Positions 18,511 through 27,235 are shown, counted from the first letter of the stretch. The stretch: DNA of 64,000 nt from BRHc4a sp049323755 (GCA_049323755.1 JBMOPE010000025.1:1-64000); one strand, 5' to 3'. Program-made: numbers and translations. The notes: a model not told the origin generated them from the sequence alone.

Positions 18511-19402
18511 CTGTTATTATTTCCCTTACCCTCTCGATCCCCAGCCTCTCCACCATGTTGGCAAAGCGCTCGCCATCGCGGCCCTTTTCCATGTACAGCC
18601 TAATTGCCCTCTCGAACACCCGGACGAGCTGTTCTTTATTTGCGGCCTCCAGCACAACTTCGGCCAGGCGAGGGTGACGGCCCAGCTTGCCTCCGGCCAG
18701 AAGGCGGTATCCCGACCACTCTTCCGCTATTGCGCCCGAGGGGCAGGCCCTTATGCAGCCGCCGCAGCTAAGGCACCGGCCGTAATCAAATTCCGGCCCT
18801 TCCCCGGTGATTATTACCGCCCCTTCCCGGCATGTGCTTACACACCCCCCGCATTCGGTGCACGGGCCTTCTCCCCTGGCGGGGCGGGACTGCCCGATTA
18901 CTCCGAAATCGGCTATCTGAGGCTGCGAACAGGCATTGGGGCAGCCGGAAACAGCCACCCTGAATTTATGGTGAAATAGTGCAGGCCCTTTAACCCTTCC
19001 TGAAATATAACTCTCCAGCCCTGAGCCATCCAATATTCCGGCCAATTCGAGGGATAAGGCCCTTCCGTCGATAAGAGCGTTTGGACAGCCTGATGCCCCG
19101 CCGCATGCCTTTATCTCCCTGAAACGTGTTTTAAGCCCGTCTATTTCTACACCTTTTTCAACCACTTTTTCTATGAATTCAATTTCTTTATTGGTAAGGG
19201 CACCTTCCCTCTTACGAGATTTATTATTGTCGCTCTGCCCGGTATCCCCCATAAGGGCCCTGCGGGCTTCGGTGACATCCCGGCTGGATACAGATTTCCG
19301 TCCCATGTCTAAGGAATATTCCTCCACCTGCTTTTTTACCATTCCACGTATAAAAAAGGGCACCCTTCCAAGCCTTTCAAGGGCTTCCCGCTCCCAATCC
19401 AT
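18494..19402 (-). CDS. Siroheme/4Fe-4S reductase-like protein with ferredoxin domain
   Basis: About 302 residues. The ATG at 19402 follows a G-rich ribosome binding site and starts MDWEREALERLGRVPFF. Residues 1-50 resemble the PCP_red helical domain found in light-independent protochlorophyllide reductase. Residues about 75-160 carry the siroheme/[4Fe-4S] ligand set C-x5-C (CGGASGC) and C-x3-C (CPNAC). Two ferredoxin clusters follow: CTECGGCVSTC and CLSCGGCIRAC. The substrate is sulfite, nitrite or another siroheme ligand; small proteins of this kind occur in anaerobes and lack the N-terminal half of full sulfite reductases. The final residues EGIGN are encoded by the heptamer repeat array. 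No partner reductase lies nearby. Confidence 0.85.
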   Translation of the reverse strand: MDWEREALERLGRVPFFIRGMVKKQVEEYSLDMGRKSVSSRDVTEARRALMGDTGQSDNNKSRKREGALTNKEIEFIEKVVEKGVEIDGLKTRFREIKACGGASGCPNALIDGRALSLELAGILDGSGLESYISGRVKGPALFHHKFRVAVSGCPNACSQPQIADFGVIGQSRPARGEGPCTECGGCVSTCREGAVIITGEGPEFDYGRCLSCGGCIRACPSGAIAEEWSGYRLLAGGKLGRHPRLAEVVLEAANKEQLVRVFERAIRLYMEKGRDGERFANMVERLGIERVREIITEGIGN

Positions 19403-19530
19403 TATATGTCCCCCCGTTTTTGTTTCAGTATACTTTTTGTTTATAAAATTAACAATGACATAGATCACAGAAATTTGCGCCTTGCAGGCGCTGCCGCTGT
19501 TCCAGCGGCAGTATCAAGCATTTTTCGTGG

Positions 19531-19563
19531 GTCCGGAATTGGGAATTAGGAATTGGGAATTGG
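19531..19563 (+). repeat. GGGAATT heptamer array (single arm)
   Basis: Four units, introduced by GGGTCCGGAATT. The same introduction precedes the arrays at 18334 and 27236. No inverted partner is visible nearby. Confidence 0.75.
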
Positions 19564-19659
19564 ATGATCTCTATTTGAGCAATTGGATGTTTTTATTATA
19601 TTAATTATATCTTATAATACCTTTAATGGATGGCATAATTATAAATTGGAGGGCTTCCA

Positions 19660-21162
19660 GTGCATATAAATATAGAATTGGACCGCCAAAGCAAGGTACC
19701 CCTTTATCTTCAAATATCCAGCCAGATAATTGACAGAATTAACTCGGGGGTGCTTAAAACAGGCACCCGCCTTCCCGCTGAGCGAAAAATGGCTGCTCTG
19801 CTTGAAGTTAACAGGAGCACCGTGGTAAACGCATACAGCGAGCTGGAGGCGGGAGGATACGTTTCTTCCCATGTAGGCAGGGGCACGGAGGTAGCAGGTA
19901 AGCAGTGCGGGGACAGTGCCGAAATGTTTTGCTGGACCGAAATTCTCAGCGGACAGGGCGAGAGCATGTTAAACCCCTATAGCATTGCCATGTCGGAGCT
20001 ATTGCGCCAGAGAGACTTGATACTTATGGACTCAGGCATAGCCGACCCCGTATTATATCCGGGCAAAGATTTTGGAGCTATCTGCAAGGAAATATTGTCA
20101 GCCGATGAGACAATACTGCAGCACAACTGCCCCCAGGGTGTGAAGTCCTTTAGACAGAGCCTTGTCTCGCTTATGAAAATGAGGGGTCTTCACACATCCC
20201 CGGAAAATATAATTGTGCTAAACGGGTCCCAGCAGGGCATTGACTTGATCGGAAGACTTCTTTTGGAGCCCGGTGACGCAGTTATAACAGAGCAGCCTGC
20301 CTTTTTAGGAGCTATAGACGTATTCAGGGCATACGGGGTAAAGCTTATAGGTATACCCGTGGACGGTGAGGGAATGATTATCGAAAGGCTGGAAAGGGTT
20401 CTTTCCAGGGTAAGGCCCAAGCTGATATATACCATCCCCACATTCCAGAACCCCACCGGAGTGACAATGAGCGTACCAAGGCGAAAACAGCTGGTGGATT
20501 TAGCAACAAGGCACCATATACCGATACTGGAAGACGACGCCTACGGACTGATGTATTACGGGAGCCCGCCTCCCCCACCCCTGGCGTCTATGGACACCAG
20601 CGGTGTAGTTATTTACCTCAGTACTCTGTCAAAGATTCTTTGCCCTGGGCTGAGACTGGGCTGGATGGCGGTCCCACCCGACCTTGCAAGGCTGGTTTCA
20701 GCAGCCAAGCAGCTCTCCGACCTGCATACAAACAACCTTATGCAAAGGATGACAGATTTGTATATACGGAGAGGGCTTTTTGAAAAACACCTGGCAAAAG
20801 TGAAAAAGAACTACATTATAAAAAGGGATACTATGCTGGGTGCCCTGGATGAGTTCGCCCCCCGGGGAGTTTCCTGGAACAGGCCGGATGGGGGCTTCTA
20901 CATATGGGCATCACTGCCTGAAGGCCTGTCAGCGGTGGGACTGCTTCAGGAAGCGGTTAAAAGAAAGGTTTCCTTTGTGGCCGGCCCGGTATTTTTCCCC
21001 AACGGGGAAGGGGCAAACAAGCTGAGGCTAAATTTTACATACGCACAGCCCGGGTCAATAAGGGAAGGTATCAAAACACTGTGCGGAGTCATTAGGGATA
21101 TGCAGGCAGGCAGCCGCGATAAGGGTATTTATCCAGGCAGGGAGCTAATCCCCATTGTTTAA
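19660..21162 (+). CDS. MocR-type GntR/aminotransferase regulator
   Basis: A 500-aa regulator with an N-terminal GntR winged helix (about 5-75; YLQISSQIIDRINSG, LPAERKMAALLEVNRSTVV) joined by a linker to a fold-type I aminotransferase domain (about 110-480). The PLP lysine is in YLSTLSKILCPGLRLG (near residue 323), and NPTG and EDDAYG motifs are present. MocR proteins sense PLP, amino acids or related amines and control adjacent genes. The start follows GGAGGG. A 61-aa gene follows 15 bases downstream, and the divergent siroheme-protein gene lies upstream behind a repeat. The effector cannot be assigned. Confidence 0.93.
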   Translation: MHINIELDRQSKVPLYLQISSQIIDRINSGVLKTGTRLPAERKMAALLEVNRSTVVNAYSELEAGGYVSSHVGRGTEVAGKQCGDSAEMFCWTEILSGQGESMLNPYSIAMSELLRQRDLILMDSGIADPVLYPGKDFGAICKEILSADETILQHNCPQGVKSFRQSLVSLMKMRGLHTSPENIIVLNGSQQGIDLIGRLLLEPGDAVITEQPAFLGAIDVFRAYGVKLIGIPVDGEGMIIERLERVLSRVRPKLIYTIPTFQNPTGVTMSVPRRKQLVDLATRHHIPILEDDAYGLMYYGSPPPPPLASMDTSGVVIYLSTLSKILCPGLRLGWMAVPPDLARLVSAAKQLSDLHTNNLMQRMTDLYIRRGLFEKHLAKVKKNYIIKRDTMLGALDEFAPRGVSWNRPDGGFYIWASLPEGLSAVGLLQEAVKRKVSFVAGPVFFPNGEGANKLRLNFTYAQPGSIREGIKTLCGVIRDMQAGSRDKGIYPGRELIPIV

Positions 21163-21177
21163 GAGGAGGTGCCGTTA

Positions 21178-21363
21178 ATGAGAGACCAGGATAGAATAGA
21201 GATGTATTACAGGTTTGGAACCAAAGACTGGCGCAGCGAGAAGGAGAAGGCCAGCCGCCCGGGAGGACTGCTTAACGGGGGAATAAGATATCTAAGACTT
21301 GCCACCCTTTTATGGTCATCTATACTTAAGAACCTGTCGGCAGACAATAAAAATAAAAATTAG
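21178..21363 (+). CDS. Small basic protein of unknown function
   Basis: A 61-aa protein starting at ATG 21178, eight bases after AGAGGAGG; an upstream in-frame GTG overlaps the ribosome binding site and is rejected. It begins MRDQDRIEMYYRFGTKDWRS, is rich in Arg/Lys, and has one moderately hydrophobic helix (about 38-52, YLRLATLLWSSILKNL). I do not recognise a family. It follows the MocR gene closely, so it is likely in its operon. Its TAG stop overlaps the TAA stop of the convergent membrane-protein gene by two bases. Confidence 0.65.
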   Translation: MRDQDRIEMYYRFGTKDWRSEKEKASRPGGLLNGGIRYLRLATLLWSSILKNLSADNKNKN

Positions 21364-22055
21364 TTCACTTGGCGTATACCCCAAAATAAACGGCATACAA
21401 AAGCCAGATATAACAAATATGCAGCCCCGGACAGAATGTTGCCAAACTCCAGCCAGGGTACTGCCGTCAGGTAGCCCGCCGCGCCCCCTGCCCCCAAAAC
21501 ACCGCTTACTATAAGGGCCGCACCGGCTGCGCGGTCAAGGTAGAGCAGGGCTTTACCCAAAATCAGTGACGCCAGGGCAAGCATCAGGTAACCCAGTTGG
21601 TCTGCGGCGTATATAAATGTGTGCTGCATAAAAGAACCCACCAGAAAATAATGCTGCTCAATTGAATTTTTCAACAAAGCATCAGCAGCATTCACATACA
21701 ATTCGGGAAAGCGTATTACCATTACATACTGCAGCCAGTAGGCCAGAGAGCTGTAGGTCACATAAACCAATCCAGCCAGGCTGCCTGCAAGTGCCGCCAC
21801 CGGGGCCACCGGCCTGATGAGAATAAACACTCCAGCAAAAACGGGCAACTGAAGGACGCTTAGTATAAAGGCATTTAAAAACGGGACCCCGGCCATTAAT
21901 CCCCTGTTATACAGGAACACCAACTGCTCCTCCGGGGTCCCCTCAGGCGCCTGAAAAACTATCATACTCACTATCCATATAACAACAGCAACCACTGAAA
22001 AAAGTGCGGACCACGCTGATATAAAAAAAATTTTCCTGACTTCAAACTCTTTCAC
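21360..22055 (-). CDS. Seven-helix membrane protein (DUF4386-like)
   Basis: A 231-aa integral membrane protein with about seven hydrophobic segments and no large soluble domain. The pattern (two helices, a loop with AADALLKN, then GSFMQHTFIYAADQLGY) resembles DUF4386-type proteins, an assignment I hold loosely. It is the third gene of a minus-strand run with ccdA and resA, 42 bases after resA. It might be an accessory to thiol or cytochrome maturation, but nothing in the sequence shows this. Confidence 0.7.
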   Translation of the reverse strand: MKEFEVRKIFFISAWSALFSVVAVVIWIVSMIVFQAPEGTPEEQLVFLYNRGLMAGVPFLNAFILSVLQLPVFAGVFILIRPVAPVAALAGSLAGLVYVTYSSLAYWLQYVMVIRFPELYVNAADALLKNSIEQHYFLVGSFMQHTFIYAADQLGYLMLALASLILGKALLYLDRAAGAALIVSGVLGAGGAAGYLTAVPWLEFGNILSGAAYLLYLAFVCRLFWGIRQVN

Positions 22056-22097
22056 TAACTCATACCCCCAAGCCCATATATATCGCTTGCTGTATAA

Positions 22098-22628
22098 CTA
22101 TTTCAACTTTTCCAGTTCATTCATTTCACTTTCAGTAAAGGGGCCGACCTTTGTTTTTACAACCTCTCCCTTTTCATTTAAGATAAAGCTGGCAGGAATA
22201 CCTCTAATGCTGTAAAGAGCAGCAATGGCCCCTTTTTGATCCAGCAGGACCGGAAAGGTGTAATTATTTGCGCTGACATATTGCTGTACAACGGCAACAC
22301 TTTTTTCGGTGCTGGTTATGTTTACTGTCAGCACCTGCCAGTCCTTTCCCCCGGCCTTTTCATGAAATTCCTGCAAAAGTGGCATCTCCTGCCGGCAAGG
22401 GGTGCACCAGGTGGCCCAGAAATTAACAAGAACCTTTTTTCCCCTGAAATCGCTCAGCCGCACTTCTTTTCCGTTCAGATCCACAAGGGTAAAGTCCGGA
22501 GCCGGAGAGGCGGAAATCTTCTCTTTTCCCATTAAATTACCGGCACTGTCATCCCAAAAGTAAAAGTATGCCGCAGTAAAAACTGCTGCAATGGCCAAAA
22601 TACCGGCTATTACCTTTCTTGCACTCAT
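22098..22628 (-). CDS. resA: ResA/TlpA-like membrane-anchored thioredoxin
   Basis: A 176-aa protein with one N-terminal membrane anchor (about 6-25) and an extracytoplasmic thioredoxin fold. The active site is WATWCTPCRQE (near residues 71-81), with the glutamate after the second Cys typical of ResA. The cis-proline motif is in IRGIPASFILNE. It receives electrons from CcdA, encoded 17 bases upstream, and reduces disulfides of apocytochrome c or other exported proteins. No cytochrome c or heme-lyase gene is present in the window, so its target is open. Confidence 0.92.
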   Translation of the reverse strand: MSARKVIAGILAIAAVFTAAYFYFWDDSAGNLMGKEKISASPAPDFTLVDLNGKEVRLSDFRGKKVLVNFWATWCTPCRQEMPLLQEFHEKAGGKDWQVLTVNITSTEKSVAVVQQYVSANNYTFPVLLDQKGAIAALYSIRGIPASFILNEKGEVVKTKVGPFTESEMNELEKLK

Positions 22629-22645
22629 TATTGCGCCTCCTGCTT

Positions 22646-23350
22646 CTAAAAATAAAGGTATGCCGAAAACAAGCCGAGCTTATTGAAAAACATCAGAATT
22701 CCAAGCAAAATCAACAAATAGCCGGACATCTTCAGACTTGCGCCGGAGTATTTCGACAGCGTGTATTGAAGGCGGGGAATACGGTCCAATACAAGGGAAA
22801 CGGCCAGAAAAGGCACAGCCATTCCCAGTGAATATACTGACAGCAACAGGGCTCCCTGAACAGAAGAAGACGATACCGCCGCCAAAGTCAATATTGAGGC
22901 AAGGACCGGACCTACGCACGGCGTCCAGCCAAGAGCAAACACAGCCCCGAGAAAAAATGCCCCCGGCCAGTTCCTTTGACTGGTGGCTTTCAAGGGCACC
23001 CAATGCCTTGCAAGCGCAGATACCCTTAGTATTCCCGCCATACTTAGACCCATAAAGATAACGAATAAACCTCCTACCTTGAGCAAAACATCCATATTCC
23101 GGGTAAGAAACCTTCCCGCCGCACCCGCAGCCCCCCCCAGAATGACGAATACCACTGTAAAGCCCGCAACAAAAATTAAAAGCCGAATGAAAACACTCAT
23201 ACTAAGCTTCCCGGTTTGTTCGGGCTTGGAAAGGCCTGCCGCCAATTGCGATATGTATACAGGCAGCAATGGTATTACACAGGGAGAAAAAAAGGAAAGT
23301 ACACCTGCAGTAAAGGCCACCCACAAAGAAACATTTACATCTATAATCAT
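22646..23350 (-). CDS. ccdA: CcdA-type thiol-disulfide transporter
   Basis: About 234 residues with six hydrophobic segments. The conserved FFSPCVIPLLPVYIS helix holds the first redox Cys (near 24) and LGWTPCVGPVLASIL holds the second (near 142). CcdA moves reducing equivalents from cytoplasmic thioredoxin across the membrane to ResA-like partners. The start is ATG 23350 (AAGG six bases upstream) or the GTG three bases before it. It is first of a three-gene operon with resA and a membrane protein. Confidence 0.94.
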   Translation of the reverse strand: MIIDVNVSLWVAFTAGVLSFFSPCVIPLLPVYISQLAAGLSKPEQTGKLSMSVFIRLLIFVAGFTVVFVILGGAAGAAGRFLTRNMDVLLKVGGLFVIFMGLSMAGILRVSALARHWVPLKATSQRNWPGAFFLGAVFALGWTPCVGPVLASILTLAAVSSSSVQGALLLSVYSLGMAVPFLAVSLVLDRIPRLQYTLSKYSGASLKMSGYLLILLGILMFFNKLGLFSAYLYF

Positions 23351-23491
23351 CACCGGCCTTGTATTTTTTAGAGAATATCCTCCCTGAAGTCACCCTCGTC
23401 TTTATTATACTTCTTGCAAAGCTTTTAGTCAGCATAATCCGTGGCTGTCTGCTTACTATTCACAAACAGCGTTCATCTTTTTCCTTTTTAG

Positions 23492-23539
23492 CTTGTTAAT
23501 ACCAATTTTAGCTTTTAGACAGATAATTGGCTTAACAAG
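23492..23539. promoter_or_regulatory. Inverted repeat upstream of the kor operon
   Basis: CTTGTTAA-TA-CCAATT is matched in inverted order by AATTGG-C-TTAACAAG about 17 bases later. It lies just upstream of the likely kor promoter and could be an operator, for example for the GntR regulator at the operon's end, or a ccdA-side terminator remnant. It has no T tract. Confidence 0.35.
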
Positions 23540-23543
23540 TTAA

Positions 23544-23572
23544 TTGCAAAACCGATATATAAGTAATATTAT
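23544..23572 (+). promoter_or_regulatory. Probable sigma-A promoter of korDABC
   Basis: TTGCAA is separated by 17 bases from TATTAT. It lies 109 bases before korD in otherwise gene-free AT-rich DNA. Confidence 0.45.
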
Positions 23573-23680
23573 AATTAGTAATTCATACTGTTAATAAATT
23601 GGCTATATATGCTGCCCATCGTTAAATTGAACACAAAAATTTAATTATGGAGAAATAATGTTCGATAAGGAGGTAGAGAT

Positions 23681-23902
23681 GTGACCCCGGTTCAAAAAGA
23701 TTCCGGTCACAGAAGCCACCTGGATGTTAACCCGAAGTGGTGCAAGGGATGCAATCTATGTGTTACAGTATGCCCCAAAGGGATCCTTTCTTTGGATGAA
23801 CTCGGGAAAATACGTGTTGACCGGCCTGAAGAGTGCATTGGATGCGGACTTTGCGAGGAGACTTGCCCCGATTATGCAATAAGGGTGATTAAGGATGCGT
23901 AA
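23681..23902 (+). CDS. korD: 2-oxoacid:ferredoxin oxidoreductase, delta (ferredoxin) subunit
   Basis: A 73-aa ferredoxin-like protein with a GTG start seven bases after AAGGAGG. It has two [4Fe-4S] motifs: CKGCNLCVTVC with CP, and CIGCGLCEETC. It passes electrons from the catalytic subunits to free ferredoxin. It overlaps korA by eight bases and heads the operon korDABC. Confidence 0.94.
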   Translation: MTPVQKDSGHRSHLDVNPKWCKGCNLCVTVCPKGILSLDELGKIRVDRPEECIGCGLCEETCPDYAIRVIKDA

Positions 23903-25034
23903 ACCAATAGAAGTACGCCTGATGCAGGGTAATGAGGCCTGCGCCCAGGGTGCGGTAGACGCCGGAGTCCGTTTTTTCGCCGGCTACCCCATAACGCCAT
24001 CAACAGAAATCGCTGAGTGGATGGCCCGGAAAATGCCGGCGCTGGGTGGAAAATTTATTCAAATGGAAGATGAAATAGCCAGTATTGCAGCAATAATAGG
24101 GGCATCCCTGGCCGGTCTTAAATCGATGACGGCCACCAGCGGACCCGGTTTTTCTCTTATGCAGGAAAATCTCGGCTACGCCTGCATGACGGAGGTACCC
24201 TGCCTGATAGTAAACGTCCAGCGCGGAGGCCCCAGTACAGGCCGCCCCACCGCCCCCTCCCAGGGTGACGTAATGCAGGCAAGATGGGGAACCCATGGAG
24301 ATCACCCGGTAATAGCCCTGTGCCCATGGTCTGTTCAGGAAACCTATTCACTGACGGTAAAGGCAGTCAACCTGGCAGAAAAATACAGAACCCCGGTAAT
24401 ACTTCTTATGGATGAAGTTATCGCGCACCTCCGGGAAGGTGTCAGACTGCCCGACCCCCGCAAGCTTAAACTTGTTGAAAGGCCCCGGCCCCAAGGGGGT
24501 CGCGAGGACTACCGGCCCTTTGGAGGAACCGTAAGCGAGATTCCCCCCATTGCAGACTTCGGGATGGGATACCGCTGCAACTTCACCGGCCTTATCCACG
24601 ATGAGGTTGGACATCCCTCAAACAGCCCGGCTTTAACCGACCGGTTAATCAGAAGGCTCGTTGGTAAGGTAGAATCCAACAGGGATGATATAATACACTG
24701 GGAAGAAATTCAGATGACGGACGCCGAGATAGCCATTTTTGCCTATGGATGCTCTGCCCGGTCCTCGGCAAGCGCACTAAAGGCTGCCAGGGAGGAAGGT
24801 CTGAAGGTAGGCATGATAAGGCCCACCACCCTCTGGCCTTTCCCGGAAAAGGCAGTTGAAGCCGCTGCTTCCCGGGGTATTCCCATACTTGTGCCGGAAA
24901 TGAACCTGGGACAGGTGGTTTTTGAGGTGCAGAGGGCTGCTGCCGGCCGGATAAAAGTCCGGTCACTGTCCCGTGTAGACGGGGAGCTTTTTAACCCCCG
25001 CGAAATTCTGTTGGCCCTGAAGGAGGGATTCTAG
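23895..25034 (+). CDS. korA: 2-oxoacid:ferredoxin oxidoreductase, alpha subunit
   Basis: 379 residues. It contains the PFOR domain I/II architecture: MQGNEACAQGAVDAG at the start, FFAGYPITPSTEI (about 27-40), QMEDEIASIAAIIGAS and TSGPGFSLMQENLGYA, then a transketolase-C-like domain (about 270-375). The GYPITPSTEIAE pattern and small four-subunit layout fit 2-oxoglutarate:ferredoxin oxidoreductase, but a branched-chain or other 2-oxoacid substrate is possible. In anaerobes it can run reductively. It overlaps korD and abuts korB. Confidence 0.93.
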   Translation: MRKPIEVRLMQGNEACAQGAVDAGVRFFAGYPITPSTEIAEWMARKMPALGGKFIQMEDEIASIAAIIGASLAGLKSMTATSGPGFSLMQENLGYACMTEVPCLIVNVQRGGPSTGRPTAPSQGDVMQARWGTHGDHPVIALCPWSVQETYSLTVKAVNLAEKYRTPVILLMDEVIAHLREGVRLPDPRKLKLVERPRPQGGREDYRPFGGTVSEIPPIADFGMGYRCNFTGLIHDEVGHPSNSPALTDRLIRRLVGKVESNRDDIIHWEEIQMTDAEIAIFAYGCSARSSASALKAAREEGLKVGMIRPTTLWPFPEKAVEAAASRGIPILVPEMNLGQVVFEVQRAAAGRIKVRSLSRVDGELFNPREILLALKEGF

Positions 25035-25850
25035 ATGCCCTTCGATGTTACACGGTATTTCCGTCAGGAAATGCTCCCACATATCTGGTGCCCGGGCTGC
25101 GGCAACGGAATAGTGCTCCGTGACTTTGCAGTGGCACTGGAAAAACTGAACTTTTCCCGTGAAGAGGTGGTAATTGTATCAGGCATAGGGTGCTCCTCAA
25201 GGGCGGCCGGATACCTGGACTTTGACACCGTTCACACCACCCATGGCAGAGCTCTCCCTTTTGCCACCGGTATAAAATTCGCCAATCCTGAGCTTAAGGT
25301 TTTTGTAATAATGGGCGACGGGGACGCCTCATCCATAGGCGGAAACCACCTAATACACGCCTGCCGCCGAAATATTGACATCACTGCCATCATATTCAAC
25401 AACCACATTTACGGAATGACCGGGGGGCAGTTTTCACCACTTACACCCAGGAATAAAAAAGCTACTACCGCTCCCTACGGAATGATAGAGCAGTCTTTTG
25501 ACATCTGCCGCCTTGCCGAGGCGGCCGGCGCTTCATACGTTGGCAGGGCCACCACCTATCATAACCAGCTTCTTACCAAACTGATAGTTGAGGGCTCAAA
25601 AAACAAAGGCTTTTCACTTATTGAAGCAGTAACCCACTGCCCTACCTCCTACGGAAGGCGCAATTCTCTGGCGACACCTACCGACATGGTGCGCTGGCAA
25701 AAGGAAAATTCGGTGTGGATAGACAAAATAAGGGCAGGCACGGCAACTCTGAAGGAAGGCCAGTTCGCCATAGGTCTCCTTCACCAGCACGACGCCCCGG
25801 AGTTCACAGCGGAGTACCTGGAGGTGATCAAGCGTGCCCGCAAGCAATAA
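25035..25850 (+). CDS. korB: 2-oxoacid:ferredoxin oxidoreductase, beta (TPP) subunit
   Basis: 271 residues. It holds the thiamine-diphosphate site: WCPGCGNGIVLRDF near the N-terminus, GIGCSSRAAGYLDFDTVHTT, and the Mg/TPP motif GDGDASSIGGNH with NNHIYGMTGGQFSPLTP. It follows korA without a gap and overlaps korC by 17 bases, suggesting translational coupling. Confidence 0.95.
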   Translation: MPFDVTRYFRQEMLPHIWCPGCGNGIVLRDFAVALEKLNFSREEVVIVSGIGCSSRAAGYLDFDTVHTTHGRALPFATGIKFANPELKVFVIMGDGDASSIGGNHLIHACRRNIDITAIIFNNHIYGMTGGQFSPLTPRNKKATTAPYGMIEQSFDICRLAEAAGASYVGRATTYHNQLLTKLIVEGSKNKGFSLIEAVTHCPTSYGRRNSLATPTDMVRWQKENSVWIDKIRAGTATLKEGQFAIGLLHQHDAPEFTAEYLEVIKRARKQ

Positions 25851-26409
25851 AAAAAGCCGGAAGTGGCCGGACCCTGTACAAATTCAACTTACCGGATCAG
25901 GAGGACAGGGGCTCATACTGGCCGGAATAATATTAGCGTCAGCAGCCCTAAAGGACGGCTATCATGTGGCACAAACCCAGGCATACGGGCCCGAGGCCCG
26001 TGGGGGAGCCTCCAGGGCCGAGGTCATTATAGGAAGCAGCCCGGTAGACTATCCTCATGTGGAGAGGCCCGACATACTTCTGGCACTTACCCAGGAGGCC
26101 TGTGACAAGTATATCCCGGAAGCCCAAGAGAATACTGTTGTCATTGTGGACTCACTGCTGGTCCCCACAATTCCCCCAACGAAGGCGAAGGTTGTAAAGC
26201 TCCCGGTTATACTTACCGCCAGGCGGGACATAGGCAGGGAAGTGGTTTCCAATATAGTAGCGCTGGGAGCTCTTAACAGCGTAACAGAACTTGTCTCCTG
26301 GCCCTCATTGGAAGATGCGGTACTGGAAAGGGCTCCGGCCGGAACAGCTGACATAAATAAAAAAGCTCTAACCACAGGCCGGGACCTTCCGGCAAGAGAT
26401 CCCAGATAA
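25834..26409 (+). CDS. korC: 2-oxoacid:ferredoxin oxidoreductase, gamma subunit
   Basis: 191 residues with the POR_N gamma fold: QIQLTGSGGQGLILAGIIL near residues 17-35, then QTQAYGPEARGGASRAEVIIG. It completes the KorABCD complex. The ~20-residue N-terminal extension (PASNKKSRKWPDP) before the fold is basic and overlaps korB, so translation could also start slightly later. Confidence 0.93.
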   Translation: MPASNKKSRKWPDPVQIQLTGSGGQGLILAGIILASAALKDGYHVAQTQAYGPEARGGASRAEVIIGSSPVDYPHVERPDILLALTQEACDKYIPEAQENTVVIVDSLLVPTIPPTKAKVVKLPVILTARRDIGREVVSNIVALGALNSVTELVSWPSLEDAVLERAPAGTADINKKALTTGRDLPARDPR

Positions 26410-26430
26410 AAGCAGGAGGAGGTAATACCC

Positions 26431-27153
26431 TTGAAAGAAATGATAATAAAATACAGCGGGCATTTCGTTACTCCTCAGAAGCCCGTGCAGAATAACGGGA
26501 TGTATTCCTCGGTCCAGGAACAGGTTTACGAAAAACTCAGGGACTCAATACTTACCGGTGTACTGGAGCCCGACCAGCGCCTGCTTATAGATGAGCTGGC
26601 AGCCGGGATGGGAGTTGACCGGGTACATATCCGGGAGGCCCTTCTCCGCCTGGAGGCCGAAAGCCTGGTCATCTACCACAACTACAAGGGATTCACCGTT
26701 TCCTCCTTTTCACTGGATGACCTCAGGGAAATATACTTTTTGAGAAGCCTCTTGGAGGGAGAGGCCTGCGCGCTGGCGGCCAACAACCTTACAGATGAGG
26801 AGCTTAGCCAGCTTGAGGTCCTGTGCGCCAGAATGGAAGAATGCCTGGCAAAGGACAATCTAAATGAGCTGCCCAAGTACAATACCATCTTCCATGAAAC
26901 CATATATATGGCAGCCAAGTCTCCGCGACTATTTAAAATGATAGTCCGCCTGTGGAACGGCTTCCCAAAATCAAGCTTAGGCTTTCTTACCCTGAGGGCC
27001 CCCATTATGGTAAAGGAACACAGGGCCATGTACGAGGCTCTTAAGGACCGCAATCCCGGGGAGGCCAAACTCCGAATTCAGGAGCATATGGCCAGCGTTT
27101 TAAACGATCTTCTGGACTACTGGGGCCAGCGGCTTACCTCCTCGGAAGAATAG
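26431..27153 (+). CDS. GntR-family regulator (FadR/FCD type)
   Basis: A 240-aa regulator. The TTG at 26431 lies eight bases after GGAGGAGG, which decides the start. A GntR winged helix (about 25-95; QVYEKLRDSILTGVLEPDQR, LIDELAAGMGVDRVHIREALLRLE) is followed by an all-helical FCD effector domain (about 100-225) with metal-ligand-like residues in FHETIYMAA and EHRAMYEAL and a final EHM. It is the last gene of the kor operon, 21 bases after korC, and probably controls it in response to a carboxylic acid. Confidence 0.93.
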   Translation: MKEMIIKYSGHFVTPQKPVQNNGMYSSVQEQVYEKLRDSILTGVLEPDQRLLIDELAAGMGVDRVHIREALLRLEAESLVIYHNYKGFTVSSFSLDDLREIYFLRSLLEGEACALAANNLTDEELSQLEVLCARMEECLAKDNLNELPKYNTIFHETIYMAAKSPRLFKMIVRLWNGFPKSSLGFLTLRAPIMVKEHRAMYEALKDRNPGEAKLRIQEHMASVLNDLLDYWGQRLTSSEE

Positions 27154-27172
27154 ATATAAAATTTTTCATTCA

Positions 27173-27211
27173 ACCGCCCATGGTGTGATTACACCGGAGG
27201 CGGATTTTTTA
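27173..27211 (+). terminator. Intrinsic terminator of the kor operon
   Basis: CCGCC and GGCGG form the outer stem and GGTGT/ACACC the inner stem, followed by six T. It lies 20 bases after the regulator's stop. Confidence 0.88.
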
Positions 27212-27235
27212 TTAATTATATTGGGCTTATTCACG

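Noticed and set aside
18470..18979. A 169-codon plus-strand frame over the siroheme-protein gene
   Set aside because: It is antisense to recognisable Fe-S motifs and begins inside the heptamer array; its residues match no protein pattern.
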